Shown: positions 1 to 9,763 of the stretch, in pieces | Position numbering within the stretch: position 1 is the first letter of the stretch | Layout: every line of letters starts with the position of its first letter | Assembly: GCA_958372035.1 (NCBI GenBank) | Contig: CATXML010000004.1 | Coordinates: forward strand, 1 to 18,011 | Reading direction: 5' to 3' | DNA: 18,011 bases | Origin: an uncultured Collinsella sp. | Lineage (GTDB): Bacteria; Actinomycetota; Coriobacteriia; Coriobacteriales; Coriobacteriaceae | Position numbers and translations under genes: made by a program | The notes under the pieces: generated by a model | The model's input: only the letters and a program-made list of their open reading frames with translations | What the model was told of the DNA's origin: nothing | The model's database searches: none

Positions 1-3000
1 GAGCTGGGCAACCATCCGTATGGCTACACGCCCTTCTCGTTCGACCTCACCCCGTACCTCAAGACGGGCGAGGAGAATACCATCGCCGTCAAGGTCAACC
101 ATCAGGTTCCTTCCAGCCGTTGGTATTCTGGCTCGGGCATCGGTCGCAATGTCGACCTCGTGGTGACCGACAAGGTTTCTGTGACCAGAGACGGCGTCCA
201 CGTGAGCGCTCCTCAGCTCCAGAGCGAGAACGGTGGCAACGTGACCACCAAGCTCTCGTCCACCATTGTTAATAATGGTGACAAGGACGCTAACGTGACG
301 CTCGTGCAGACCATCTTCCCTAAGGGTGGCAAGGTCGAACAGGCCATCGGCACTGTGACTACCGACGCTCAGGCTGTTGCCGCAGGCGAGTCCAAGACTA
401 TCGAGTCTCAGATCAGTGCTGCCAACCCGAGCCTTTGGTCCACCGAGTCCCCCAACCTCTACACGGTTCGCACCGATGTCAAGGTTGATGACAAGGTCGT
501 CGACACGTATGACACGGTGTTCGGTTACCGCTGGTTTAACTACGATGTCACCAAAGGCTTTTCCCTTAACGGCAAGAATGTCAAGCTCAAGGGCGTCTGC
601 ATGCACCACGATCAGGGCGCCCTGGGTTCCGTCGATAGCCGTGCGGCTGTCGAGCGCCAGGTGCGTATCCTGAAGGAGATGGGCTGCAACTCCATCCGCA
701 CGTCTCACAACACGCCGTCTCGCGTGCTCGTTGAGGTGTGCGAGGAGCAGGGTATCCTGCTCGACGAGGAGATCTTCGACGGCTGGACCGATGCGAAGAA
801 CGGCAACAGCTTCGACTACGCTCGTTTCTTCAATAAGAAGGTCGGCGACTCCAAGATCATCGGTGCCAAGTCCGATCAGGTCTGGGCCGAGTTCGATCTT
901 AAGGCGACCATCGCCCGTGACTTTAACTCTCCCTCGGTCATCATGTGGTCCGTGGGTAACGAGATGATCACCGGCGGCACCAAGCCGTTTGACGAGACTG
1001 CTCAGCTCAACCTTATCAAGTGGACCAAAGAGGCCGACACCTCTCGTCCCGTGACGCTTGGCGACAACCAGCTCAAGGGTGGCTCGTGGAATTATCATCC
1101 CGACAACCTCGCCAACGCTGGTGGTCTGATCGGTATCAATTACGCCGACGGCAGCAGGTACGATCAGCTGCACGCCAACAACCCGTCTTGGAAGTTCTAC
1201 GGTTCTGAGACCGTCTCGTCCGTTAACAGTCGTGGCGTTTATAACACGCTCGGCAGCATGGCCGATGCAGGCGGACACCAGCTTACTTCTTATGACACGT
1301 CTTACGTGAGCTGGGGCCACACGGCCTCCCAGGCATGGTATGACACCATCACTCGCGACTTTGTTGCCGGTGAGTATGTCTGGACTGGCTTCGACTACCT
1401 GGGCGAGCCCACTCCGTGGAACGGCGTTACTGCCGGTGTCCAGGGTGGCGACTGGAGCATCGCGCCGAAGAACTCCTACTTCGGCATCATCGATACGGCC
1501 GGCCTGCCCAAGGATACGTACTATCTGTATCAGAGCCAGTGGAACGACAACCTGCACACACTGCATATCCTTCCTGCATGGAAAAACGATATGGTCACGA
1601 AGGATGGCAGCGGCAAGGTCAGGGTCGTTGTCTACACCGACGCCGCCGGCGTTGAGCTCTTCTTTACGCCTAAGGGCTCCACGACTCCGCAGTCGCTGGG
1701 CAAGAAGACGTTTACCAAGAAGACCACCGCTGCTGGCTACACCTATCAGATTTATGAGGGTGAGGGCAAGAGCGGTAAGACGGCCGAGAACCTCTGGCTC
1801 AGCTGGAACGTTCCGTATGCCGATGGCACCATTACCGCCAAGGCCTATGACGAGAACGGTAACGTCGTCTCGACCGAGAACTGGGATGGTCGTCAGAGCG
1901 TGACGACCACCGGTGCTGCCGCCAAGCTCGACGCTTCGGTCGATCGTGCCGATCTTTCTGGCAAGGGCGACCTGGCTTATGTCACCGTGAGCGTCAAGGA
2001 CCAGAACGGCAACATCGTTCCCGACGCCAAGAACAACGTGAAGTTTAAGGTGAGCGGCGCAGGCGAGCTCGCCGGTATCGACAACGGTAGCTCCCCCGAC
2101 CATCAGTCCTACCGCGACAACAACCGCAACGCCTGGGCCGGTCAGCTGGTGGGCATTGTGCGCTCCAACGGCAAGGGCGGCGACATCACCGTTACCGTGA
2201 CCGCCGACGGTCTCGATTCCAAGACGGTGACGATCTTCTCTACGGGTTCCAGCGATCCTGCTGCTCCCAAGTCGATTTCGAGCCTGCTCTACTCCCGTTT
2301 CTACTATGTGAAGACGGGCAGTGAGCTTTCCCTGCCCAAGCAGGTTGACGTCAACTACTCTGACGGCACGTCCGAGAAGAAGGATGTTGCATGGGACAAC
2401 ATCAACAAGGACGCTCTCTCCAAGCCTGGCACCTTCCAGGTTTCCGGCGAGGTCGAGGGTGCCAAGGTCTCTTGCACCGTAACCGTGCTTGATGAGGTCG
2501 CGGCGCTTCTGAACTATTCGGCCACCACTCCGGTTGGTACCGTCGCATCGCTTCCCGATGCGCGTCCTGCCGCTATGGCCGACGGCACCGTCCTTAATGC
2601 GAGCTTCCCCGTTAAGTGGGAGACTCCGGCCGAGGATGCCTACAACAAGGCCGGCACGGTGACCGTCAAGGGCACCGCCAATGTCTTTGGTAAGGACCTG
2701 ACTGTTACCGCTACGATTCGCGTTCAGAACGAGAAAGTGACCATCGGTGACAACGTCGCTAACTGCGGCGCTCTCATGAGCGTCACGCAGAGCGTGCCCG
2801 AGAACAAGCAGTCCGACTCCCTGTCTGCTATCAACGATGGCGTGACCGCCTTTACTCCCGGCAAGGGCGACGGCAGCGCAAACACTTCGTGCTGGTCCAA
2901 CTATACCTATGCACAGGAGGAGGGCAACACCAAGTCGAGCGTAACCTTTAACTACAACACCCAGCAGCGTCTGGGTCGTGCCGTGGTGCACTTCGTCGAG

Positions 3001-4836
3001 GATTCTTGGTCTGCAAGCTATCCCGATGCCGGCACCACCAAGCTCGAGGTTTCCGAGGACGGCAAGGCATGGCGCGAAGTTGCCACGACCGAGACCATCG
3101 GTTCTGCCAACAACCGCGTTAAGCCCTATACCTACGAGTTCGAGCCGACGCTCGCTACGTTCGTGAGGTTCACCTTCACGAATAAGAACGTGACGCTCCC
3201 CAACGCCAAGCCCTGCGTCTGCATCACCGAGATCCAGCTGCTCGAGGCCAAGGGTAGCTTCGACACCAATACCGATGCTGCGCTCGATAGCCTGACGGTC
3301 AACGGCAAGAAGCTGAGCGCCAGCAATCTCGAGAAGGGCAGCTATTCCACTGCCGCCCTCTTTGCGACGGTTGAGGCCGTTCCGGCCAAGAACACCGCCG
3401 TTACCGTGCTGCCGGCTCACGACAACAAGATCAACATCATCCTTGAGTCCGAAGACCACGCTACGCGCAAGACCTTTGTCATCAACCTGGCTGCTGACAG
3501 CAGCTCGAGCGTGCTGCCCGACGACAACGATGAGCGCGACGTTCCCAATGAGGACATCAAGAACAAGGCTGCTGGCAGCGAGTTGAACCCCGCTTCTGGC
3601 AACGAGGGTCCCGTCGAGTTTGCGTTCGATAAGAACAACGCCACGTACTTCCATACCAATTGGAGGAACGGCTTTAAGCCCAGCGCCGATCAGCTGTGGG
3701 TCTCTATGGAGCTCAAGGAGGCCACGAGCGTCGAGGCACTGCGCTACCTGCCGCGTAACTCCGGTGGCGACGGCGGCTACAACGGCATCGTTACCGATTA
3801 CGAGATTCAGTATCGCGAGAACGAGTCCGACGAGTGGAAGACCATTTCCACTGGTCACTGGAAGGGCTACAAGGACGAGGGCTTTGAGATGGGCTGGCGT
3901 GTTGCTCAGTTCGATCACCCCGTCACGGCTAAGTACTTCCGCTTTAAGGCCAACGGCACCCAGGCTGCCAGCGGCGACAATGAGCACATGAGTGCCGCCG
4001 AGATCCGCCTGCGCAAGACGAGCCCGGCTACCGAGATCAAAGCCGAGCAGGTTGCTGCTGCTGATGCCCTTGAGGTCGCGAACATCAACGACGAAGAGGA
4101 CATCAAGGCTCAGATCGCCAAGACGGTCGAGGTTACGGTCGACGGCGAGAAGCTCACCTATGGCCTGGACTACAAGCTTGGCTTTGAGATGGGCAACGTG
4201 AGCGAGAACGGCCGTCAGGTCACCGTTACCGTGACCGGCATCGAGGACTACACGGGTTCTGTCGATAAGGTCGTAAACGTTACCGAGACCAAGGCGACGC
4301 TCGAGGGCATTGCGGTGAACGCCGATGCCGCCAAGCGCGCTTACACCGAGGGCGACAAGCTCGACCCGACCGGTCTGGTTCTGACGCTGTCCTACAGCAA
4401 TGGCACCACGGACCAGGTTGAGTACAGCGAGTCGACCAAGAACGACTTTACGTTCAATCCGAGTCTGGACACGGAGCTGACGGAGAATGGCAACCTTGAG
4501 GTGACCGTTACCTATGGTGGCAAGTCCAACAGCTACGTCGTTACCGTAAGCAAGAAGGCTCCGACCAAGCCGGACAAGCCCAACCCCGATCAGCCTAAGC
4601 CGGAGCAGCCCGGTGGCGGTAACCAGGGTGGCAACGGCAACCAGGGCAACACCGGTAATACCGGAAACAAGCCCGATGCATCTACCAAGCCCAGTGCCTC
4701 CGGCAAGCCCGGTAAGGGCAACGGGGTCATGCCCGGCACGGGCGACTCCACGCTGATCGCAGTTGCGATGGCTGGCTTTGCTGGCGTGGCGGCTATCGCT
4801 TGGGGCATCGTTGCCCGCAAGCGCCGTCAGAACTAG
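1..4836 (+). CDS. Cell-wall-anchored GH2 beta-galactosidase, BgaA-like (5' partial)
   Basis: The reading frame is open from the first base, so the true start lies upstream; the GTG at 160 is internal. 1611 residues are visible. Numbering window codons, 1-57 are the end of the GH2 sugar-binding domain, about 58-178 a GH2 Ig-like domain, and about 180-505 the TIM barrel. KGVC-MHHDQG lies at 197-206. The acid/base is Glu321 in VGNEM, and the probable nucleophile is Glu403 in YGSETVSS. WTGFDYLGEPTPW follows. Next come a DUF4982-like domain (about 519-635), a GH2 C-terminal domain containing GIDNGS, two Big_4-like Ig domains, an F5/8C module (nt 2740-3250), a cadherin-like sandwich (3265-3510), a second F5/8C (3550-4020), a Big_3-like domain, a Pro/Gly/Asn linker, MPGTG (4729-4743), a hydrophobic helix and an Arg/Lys tail. 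Barrel motifs match streptococcal BgaA, a surface beta-1,4-galactosidase. It should release terminal beta-galactose outside the cell. The exact linkage is not shown by sequence. Confidence 0.93.
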   Translation, partial: ELGNHPYGYTPFSFDLTPYLKTGEENTIAVKVNHQVPSSRWYSGSGIGRNVDLVVTDKVSVTRDGVHVSAPQLQSENGGNVTTKLSSTIVNNGDKDANVTLVQTIFPKGGKVEQAIGTVTTDAQAVAAGESKTIESQISAANPSLWSTESPNLYTVRTDVKVDDKVVDTYDTVFGYRWFNYDVTKGFSLNGKNVKLKGVCMHHDQGALGSVDSRAAVERQVRILKEMGCNSIRTSHNTPSRVLVEVCEEQGILLDEEIFDGWTDAKNGNSFDYARFFNKKVGDSKIIGAKSDQVWAEFDLKATIARDFNSPSVIMWSVGNEMITGGTKPFDETAQLNLIKWTKEADTSRPVTLGDNQLKGGSWNYHPDNLANAGGLIGINYADGSRYDQLHANNPSWKFYGSETVSSVNSRGVYNTLGSMADAGGHQLTSYDTSYVSWGHTASQAWYDTITRDFVAGEYVWTGFDYLGEPTPWNGVTAGVQGGDWSIAPKNSYFGIIDTAGLPKDTYYLYQSQWNDNLHTLHILPAWKNDMVTKDGSGKVRVVVYTDAAGVELFFTPKGSTTPQSLGKKTFTKKTTAAGYTYQIYEGEGKSGKTAENLWLSWNVPYADGTITAKAYDENGNVVSTENWDGRQSVTTTGAAAKLDASVDRADLSGKGDLAYVTVSVKDQNGNIVPDAKNNVKFKVSGAGELAGIDNGSSPDHQSYRDNNRNAWAGQLVGIVRSNGKGGDITVTVTADGLDSKTVTIFSTGSSDPAAPKSISSLLYSRFYYVKTGSELSLPKQVDVNYSDGTSEKKDVAWDNINKDALSKPGTFQVSGEVEGAKVSCTVTVLDEVAALLNYSATTPVGTVASLPDARPAAMADGTVLNASFPVKWETPAEDAYNKAGTVTVKGTANVFGKDLTVTATIRVQNEKVTIGDNVANCGALMSVTQSVPENKQSDSLSAINDGVTAFTPGKGDGSANTSCWSNYTYAQEEGNTKSSVTFNYNTQQRLGRAVVHFVEDSWSASYPDAGTTKLEVSEDGKAWREVATTETIGSANNRVKPYTYEFEPTLATFVRFTFTNKNVTLPNAKPCVCITEIQLLEAKGSFDTNTDAALDSLTVNGKKLSASNLEKGSYSTAALFATVEAVPAKNTAVTVLPAHDNKINIILESEDHATRKTFVINLAADSSSSVLPDDNDERDVPNEDIKNKAAGSELNPASGNEGPVEFAFDKNNATYFHTNWRNGFKPSADQLWVSMELKEATSVEALRYLPRNSGGDGGYNGIVTDYEIQYRENESDEWKTISTGHWKGYKDEGFEMGWRVAQFDHPVTAKYFRFKANGTQAASGDNEHMSAAEIRLRKTSPATEIKAEQVAAADALEVANINDEEDIKAQIAKTVEVTVDGEKLTYGLDYKLGFEMGNVSENGRQVTVTVTGIEDYTGSVDKVVNVTETKATLEGIAVNADAAKRAYTEGDKLDPTGLVLTLSYSNGTTDQVEYSESTKNDFTFNPSLDTELTENGNLEVTVTYGGKSNSYVVTVSKKAPTKPDKPNPDQPKPEQPGGGNQGGNGNQGNTGNTGNKPDASTKPSASGKPGKGNGVMPGTGDSTLIAVAMAGFAGVAAIAWGIVARKRRQN

Positions 4837-4839
4837 CGC

Positions 4840-4892
4840 GCCCTGATAGACGCGCCCCTTATAAGGAGGGGCGCGTCATCGTGCGTCAGGGC
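4840..4892 (+). terminator. Nested stem-loop between the GH2 and GH20 genes
   Basis: The inner stem is a perfect 10-bp GACGCGCCCC (4849-4858) with GGGGCGCGTC (4868-4877) around a 9-base loop. It is enclosed by an outer 7-bp stem, GCCCTGA (4840-4846) with TCAGGGC (4886-4892). It begins 4 bases after the GH2 stop. No proper T-run follows; the nearest is TATTTT at 4901-4906. It may be a weak or Rho-assisted terminator, or an mRNA 3'-end stabiliser. It suggests that the GH2 gene is at least partly separated transcriptionally from the GH20-GH84 pair. Confidence 0.5.
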
Positions 4893-4938
4893 ACTTCATC
4901 TATTTTGTAAGACATAAAGACAGGAAGGGAACGTGAGT

Positions 4939-7900
4939 ATGACGGTACATAAGACCAAACTGCTTTGGCGTGTAACCGCCACGATTGCCTGCGTGTTTGC
5001 AATCGTGTTGGCGTCTTCGCTGCTCTATGCTCGACCTGCTGTGGCGGCTGAGGCAAATCTTGCCCTCAATAAAACCGCTGTAGCGGATAGCGAGGAGGCG
5101 AATTCGGTTCGTGCGGCCCTGGCCGTCGACGGCAACGACTCCACGCGTTGGGGTAGTGCCGAGGATAACGCCGGTGGCGCCCATTGGATTTATGTCGACC
5201 TCGGGTCTTCCAAGACCGTAAAGAGGGCGACGATCAAGTGGGAGTCCTACAAGGCAACTGGCTATAAACTTCAGTATGCGACGGGCAATACTGCCCCCGC
5301 CGCCAATAGCGCCGACTGGAAAGACGTCCACACGTCTACCAATCGCCCGGCATCGCTTACCGATGCCATTACGTTTAACGCCCCCGTGACGGGACGCTTC
5401 TTCCGCCTGTACGTTACGGGCTTTACGAGTTCCGATCCCAAGGGCGCTGTTCCCGAGTGGCCCACCATCGCGGTTAACGAGTTCGAGCTCTACGGCGATG
5501 AGACCGCTGCTCCCTCTACCCAGGATCCGCAGCAGAATGTTGCTCGCGGCAAGAACGCTGTTGCCGATAGCGCAGAGGCAAGCACCCTCGGCGCTGCCAA
5601 GGCCGTCGACGGGAATACGTCTTCTTCGAGCTCCCGCTGGGCGAGTGCGGTTGACGCTACTGCCTCCCAGGACGGCGGTCCTCACTGGATCTATGTCGAT
5701 CTGGGCCAGCAGCGCGACGTAAAGTGCGTCCGCGTGTTCTGGGAGCTGCGCAAGGCCAAGGGCTACAAGATTCAGATTGCCAATGGCGCGACCGCTCCGG
5801 CTGCCGATAGCTCTGATTGGCAGACCGTTTACACCAACGACGGTCATCCTGCAAGCAAGACCGACCTGATTACCCTTGACCAGGTGCATCAAGCCCGCTT
5901 TGTCCGTCTGTATATCGATCACAACACCTATGCCGACCCCGATGGCGGTGTCGCATGGGGCAACGTTTCCATCTTTGAGCTCGAGGTCTATGGCGGCACG
6001 CCCAAGATGGACATGAACGGCCTGGCCGATGCCATCAAGGTCGAGGCTCCCAAGAAGGGCGATACGCAGCTCAAGGTCACCCTGCCGACCTCCGACGAGT
6101 ACGACGTCACCTATAACGGTACCGACTACGAGCAGGTTATTGGCGCTCAGGCCGAGGATGGAACCATCCCCATCTATCAACCGATCGTCGATACGCAGGT
6201 CAAGGCCTCTTTTAAGGTGACCAAGAAGAGCGACAAGAACACCTATGCGTTCAAGGAAATCCCCGTTACCGTTCCTGGTAAGTTTCAGGTCGAGGCGGGC
6301 GATAACGTCGCTCCCGAGGTCCTGCCGCAGCTTCGTGAGTGGAAGGGCCGCTCCGGTTCCTTTGCTCCTACTGCGCAGACGCGCGTTGTTTACGACAACG
6401 ATGAGTTCAAGACGGCCGCCGACGAGCTGGCCGCCGATTACAAGGACCTGTTTGGCTCCGAGCTTGCCGTCGTAAAGGGCGGCGCCGCCAACGCAGGCGA
6501 TATCTTCCTGTCCAAGACCACTGACAAGTCCCTTGGTCTTCAGGACGAGGGCTATCTCATGGAGATTGGTGACTCCGTGAGCGTTAAGGCCGAGACCAAG
6601 ACCGGTGCCTACTGGTCTACCCGTACCATCCTGCAGGCCCTTAAGACCGGTAACGGTTCTATCCCGCAGGGTGTCACCCGCGATTATCCGCTGTATAAGG
6701 TGCGTGGCCTGATTCTCGATGTGGGTCGTAAGACCTTCTCGCTCGACTGGCTCAAGCAGATGAGCAAGCAGCTCTCCTGGTTCAAGCTTAACGACTTCCA
6801 GGTCCACCTTTCCGACAACTACATTTGGGTCGAGGAGTATTCTGACGACACCGTTAACACCGCTTACAACGGATTCCGTCTGGAGTCCGACATCAAGAAG
6901 GGCGGCAACAACGGTAAGAACAAGGCCGATCTGACGAGCACCGACGTGTGGTACTCCAAGGCCGATTTCCGTGAGTTCATCAAGCACTCGCGTGACCTCG
7001 GTGTCAACATCGTCCCCGAGTTCGACATGCCGGCACATTCCCTGGCACTCACCAACGTGCGTCCCGACCTGCGTACGCCTAAGTCCATGACGCATCGCGG
7101 CAACGACCACCTTAACCTGGCCGGAAAGTACGATGAGTCCCTGGCCTTTGCGCTTTCCATCTGGGATGAGTACCTTACCGGTTCCAATCCCGTCTTCGAC
7201 AACCAGACCATGGTTCACATTGGTGCTGACGAGTACGAGGCCGACGGCAACGCGTATCGCAACTTCGTCAACGACCTCTTTAAGCACATGGAGGATTCGG
7301 GCCGCACCGCTCGCGTGTGGGGCAGCCTCAGCTGGATCAAGGGTTCCGTTGACGTTCAGGGTAAGGGCGCTGCCGGTCAGCACCGCCAGATGAACCTCTG
7401 GAGCAAGGACTGGGCCAAGATGGACGAGATGTACAAGCTCGGCTTTGACCTGATCAACTGCATCGACAGCAGGTACTACATCGTTCCCAACGCCGGTTAT
7501 TACTTCGATTACCTCAACGACAACACTATCTATAACTCTGCGATCAATAACTACAACAACGTTACGATTCCTGCTGGCGACGAGCAGATGATCGGTGGTG
7601 CCTTTGCCGTCTGGAACGACATGTGCGGCAAGAAGGAAAATGGCATCTCCGAGTACGATGTCTACGATCGCATCACCAACTCCGCGGGTCTGTACGCCGC
7701 TGCTACCTGGGGCAAGGGCTCTGCCGACGTTTCCGGCGCCAAGGCTACGGCCAAGAAGCTCGGCGACGCTCCCAACACCAACTTTGGTTACAAGACCACG
7801 GCCAACGCCGAGGGCACCGTCATGCAGCTTGGCATGGACGATGCCAAGGACGCTTCGGGCAACGGTAACAATCTCAACCTGAAGTCTGCCAAGAACGCTA

Positions 7901-9720
7901 AGGTCGTCGACGTCGACTTTAAGAAGGCGCTCGAGCTCAAGGGCGGCAAGAGCCATGTCGCGCTGGATTCCGATCTTGAGACCGCTGGTCTTGGTAACGA
8001 TCTGCGCGTGAAGGTCAAGCGTACCGACGCCACGAGCGACAAGGACCAGATCCTGTTCGAGAGCCCCTATGGCTCCATCAAGGCCGTTCAGGCAAAGACC
8101 GGCAAGGTCGGTATTACCCGTGAGAACCGTGACTACTCGTTTAACTACACGCTGCCCATGAACGAGTGGGTCGAGCTTGAGTTTAAGAATGAGGGCATGG
8201 GCAAGGTTTCGCTCTATGTGAATGGCGAGCTCAAGGAGACCATCGGTCAGGACGGCGGCACCAAGCTCAAGGCTACGTGCATGCTTCCTGTCCAGCGTAT
8301 CGGTAGCAAGACTGCTGCCTTTACGGGCTACGTCGACGACGTTCGCTTGACGCGCAGCGCTACGTTTGCGACCACCATGGCGCTCGACAACGCCGAGCTC
8401 AAGGCACGCTCCGTGCTGGCTGCCGGCGCCGACGATGCCGAGCTCGAGACGCTCGTCGAGCAGGCTCGCGACCTTATCAACCAGGTCAACCCCGATGCCG
8501 CCGAGATCGCCAATCTCGCGCAGCAGATCAACGACCGCGTTGCCAACGTCAAGTACAAGCCTGCCGATTACAGCAAGCTCGACGCTTTGCTCGCCGCAAT
8601 TCCTTCCGATCTGTCTGTCTATACCGACGAGTCCGTTGCGGCACTCACGTCTGCGCGCGATAGCATCCAGCGCGATCTGCCGGTGAGCATGCAGGATACG
8701 GTTGATGCCTACACGAAGACGCTCACCGAGGCAATTGAGGGTCTCGAGCTTAAGTCTGCAGACAACAACTTCGCTCAGAGCGTGACCGCTACAGCCTGCT
8801 CCGAGGAGAAGACCGGCGAGACCGCTCCCAACGGTCCTGCTGCGGCTGCCGTCGACGGCGACGAGTCCAGCTTCTGGCACAGCCAATGGAGCGCCCCCGC
8901 CGACAATGACATGCCTCACTGGTTCAACGTTAAGCTTGCTGCTCCCGCCAAGGTGAGCGGTATGGTGTACGTGCCGCGTACCGGTAGCTCCAATGGTCGT
9001 TTGACCAAGTACCATGTCGAGGTGAGCACCGACGGTGGTAGCACCTATACGAAGGTTGCCGAGGGTACGCTCGAGTCCAGTGTGGGCGCCAAGAACATTA
9101 CCTTCGACGAGCCTGTTGCCGGTGCAACCGACGTCAAGCTCTACTATGACGAGACCGATGGCGATAGCGCCGCAAATAGGAACAAGTTTGCAACCGCTGG
9201 CGAAATCCGCGTTCGCGTCATCGACGAGACGGTTGACCTCGATGGTCTTGCCGCTCTGATCGAGCAGGCCGAGGGCCTCGACAAGGATTCGTACACTACG
9301 GAGACTTGGAAGAAGCTCCAGGTCGCCCTTAAGGATGCCAAGGATGTTGCTGCAGACGAGAACCCCTCGTTTGAGGCTGTGAACGGCGCCAAGGGCAAAC
9401 TCCGTTCCGCGATGCTGGGCCTGCGCCCTGGCACCCCGGATCCCGTTACTCCCGACCCCGACAAGCCCAATCCGGATAAGCCCAATCCGGATAAGCCGAA
9501 TCCCGACAAGCCGGGCACCTCTGGTGGCGGCAATGGCGGCTCCGGTACCGCTGGGTCTAACAAGGGCGATTCGACTACGGGCAACAAGGGCGATAAGAAG
9601 CCTGGCACCCTGGTTAAGACCGGTGATGATCAGGCAATGTACATCGCGGTCGCGGGTGTCGTGGGCCTGCTTGTTGTCGGTGCCGGTGTTGTGCTGTATG
9701 TCAAGAACCGTCGTCAATAG
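4939..9720 (+). CDS. Cell-wall-anchored GH20 beta-hexosaminidase / lacto-N-biosidase-like enzyme
   Basis: 1593 residues from ATG 4939, which is 9 bases after AGGAAGGG. The next gene has a similar site (AAGAAAGGG, 8-base gap). GTG 4933 is the in-frame alternative but sits very close to the site. Residues 1-37 are a signal peptide (cleavage near AVA-A). Two similar F5/8C modules follow (about 39-190 and 196-350), then a beta-rich spacer, a GH20b-type domain (about 448-585) and the GH20 barrel (about 585-925). Barrel motifs are DVGRKTF (594), DFQVHLSDN (619), VPEFDMPAH (692-700) and HIGADEYE. Asp764-Glu765 is the catalytic pair of substrate-assisted GH20 enzymes. Then come a LamG/concanavalin-like domain (about 950-1140), FIVAR-like helices, a third F5/8C (nt 8760-9230), another FIVAR, a DKPNP-repeat linker, LVKTG (9610-9624), a membrane helix and KNRRQ. 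It should cleave beta-linked GlcNAc/GalNAc, or lacto-N-biose, from host glycans at the surface. Sequence alone does not decide which. Confidence 0.93.
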   Translation: MTVHKTKLLWRVTATIACVFAIVLASSLLYARPAVAAEANLALNKTAVADSEEANSVRAALAVDGNDSTRWGSAEDNAGGAHWIYVDLGSSKTVKRATIKWESYKATGYKLQYATGNTAPAANSADWKDVHTSTNRPASLTDAITFNAPVTGRFFRLYVTGFTSSDPKGAVPEWPTIAVNEFELYGDETAAPSTQDPQQNVARGKNAVADSAEASTLGAAKAVDGNTSSSSSRWASAVDATASQDGGPHWIYVDLGQQRDVKCVRVFWELRKAKGYKIQIANGATAPAADSSDWQTVYTNDGHPASKTDLITLDQVHQARFVRLYIDHNTYADPDGGVAWGNVSIFELEVYGGTPKMDMNGLADAIKVEAPKKGDTQLKVTLPTSDEYDVTYNGTDYEQVIGAQAEDGTIPIYQPIVDTQVKASFKVTKKSDKNTYAFKEIPVTVPGKFQVEAGDNVAPEVLPQLREWKGRSGSFAPTAQTRVVYDNDEFKTAADELAADYKDLFGSELAVVKGGAANAGDIFLSKTTDKSLGLQDEGYLMEIGDSVSVKAETKTGAYWSTRTILQALKTGNGSIPQGVTRDYPLYKVRGLILDVGRKTFSLDWLKQMSKQLSWFKLNDFQVHLSDNYIWVEEYSDDTVNTAYNGFRLESDIKKGGNNGKNKADLTSTDVWYSKADFREFIKHSRDLGVNIVPEFDMPAHSLALTNVRPDLRTPKSMTHRGNDHLNLAGKYDESLAFALSIWDEYLTGSNPVFDNQTMVHIGADEYEADGNAYRNFVNDLFKHMEDSGRTARVWGSLSWIKGSVDVQGKGAAGQHRQMNLWSKDWAKMDEMYKLGFDLINCIDSRYYIVPNAGYYFDYLNDNTIYNSAINNYNNVTIPAGDEQMIGGAFAVWNDMCGKKENGISEYDVYDRITNSAGLYAAATWGKGSADVSGAKATAKKLGDAPNTNFGYKTTANAEGTVMQLGMDDAKDASGNGNNLNLKSAKNAKVVDVDFKKALELKGGKSHVALDSDLETAGLGNDLRVKVKRTDATSDKDQILFESPYGSIKAVQAKTGKVGITRENRDYSFNYTLPMNEWVELEFKNEGMGKVSLYVNGELKETIGQDGGTKLKATCMLPVQRIGSKTAAFTGYVDDVRLTRSATFATTMALDNAELKARSVLAAGADDAELETLVEQARDLINQVNPDAAEIANLAQQINDRVANVKYKPADYSKLDALLAAIPSDLSVYTDESVAALTSARDSIQRDLPVSMQDTVDAYTKTLTEAIEGLELKSADNNFAQSVTATACSEEKTGETAPNGPAAAAVDGDESSFWHSQWSAPADNDMPHWFNVKLAAPAKVSGMVYVPRTGSSNGRLTKYHVEVSTDGGSTYTKVAEGTLESSVGAKNITFDEPVAGATDVKLYYDETDGDSAANRNKFATAGEIRVRVIDETVDLDGLAALIEQAEGLDKDSYTTETWKKLQVALKDAKDVAADENPSFEAVNGAKGKLRSAMLGLRPGTPDPVTPDPDKPNPDKPNPDKPNPDKPGTSGGGNGGSGTAGSNKGDSTTGNKGDKKPGTLVKTGDDQAMYIAVAGVVGLLVVGAGVVLYVKNRRQ
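9459..9512 (+). repeat. DKPNP-encoding tandem repeat in wall-spanning linker
   Basis: Three and a half copies of a 15-base unit encode Asp-Lys-Pro-Asn-Pro. The two middle copies are identical at DNA level and the outer ones differ at third positions. Such Pro-rich repeats usually span the peptidoglycan just before a sortase signal. The near-identical units make length variation by slippage possible. Confidence 0.75.
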
Positions 9721-9763
9721 AACGAAGTCGGATGAAGACCTGCCTCAAGAAAGGGTTTAAGAG

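Noticed and set aside
160..162. GTG at 160 as the start of the GH2 gene
   Set aside because: The frame continues upstream to the window edge with clear GH2 sugar-binding-domain sequence (ELGNHPYGYTPFSFDL), so the gene starts outside the window.
4893..4932. Promoter for the GH20-GH84 pair
   Set aside because: TATTTT and TAAAGA resemble -10 elements, but no convincing -35 at proper spacing was found; not listed as a feature.
4900..9717. Very long minus-strand open frame opposite the GH20 gene (about 1600 codons)
   Set aside because: It is codon-aligned with a clear GH20 gene and is open only because the sense strand lacks TTA/CTA/TCA. Its product is a Leu/Gly/Val/Arg-rich mixture with no domain or signal, and no credible start region.
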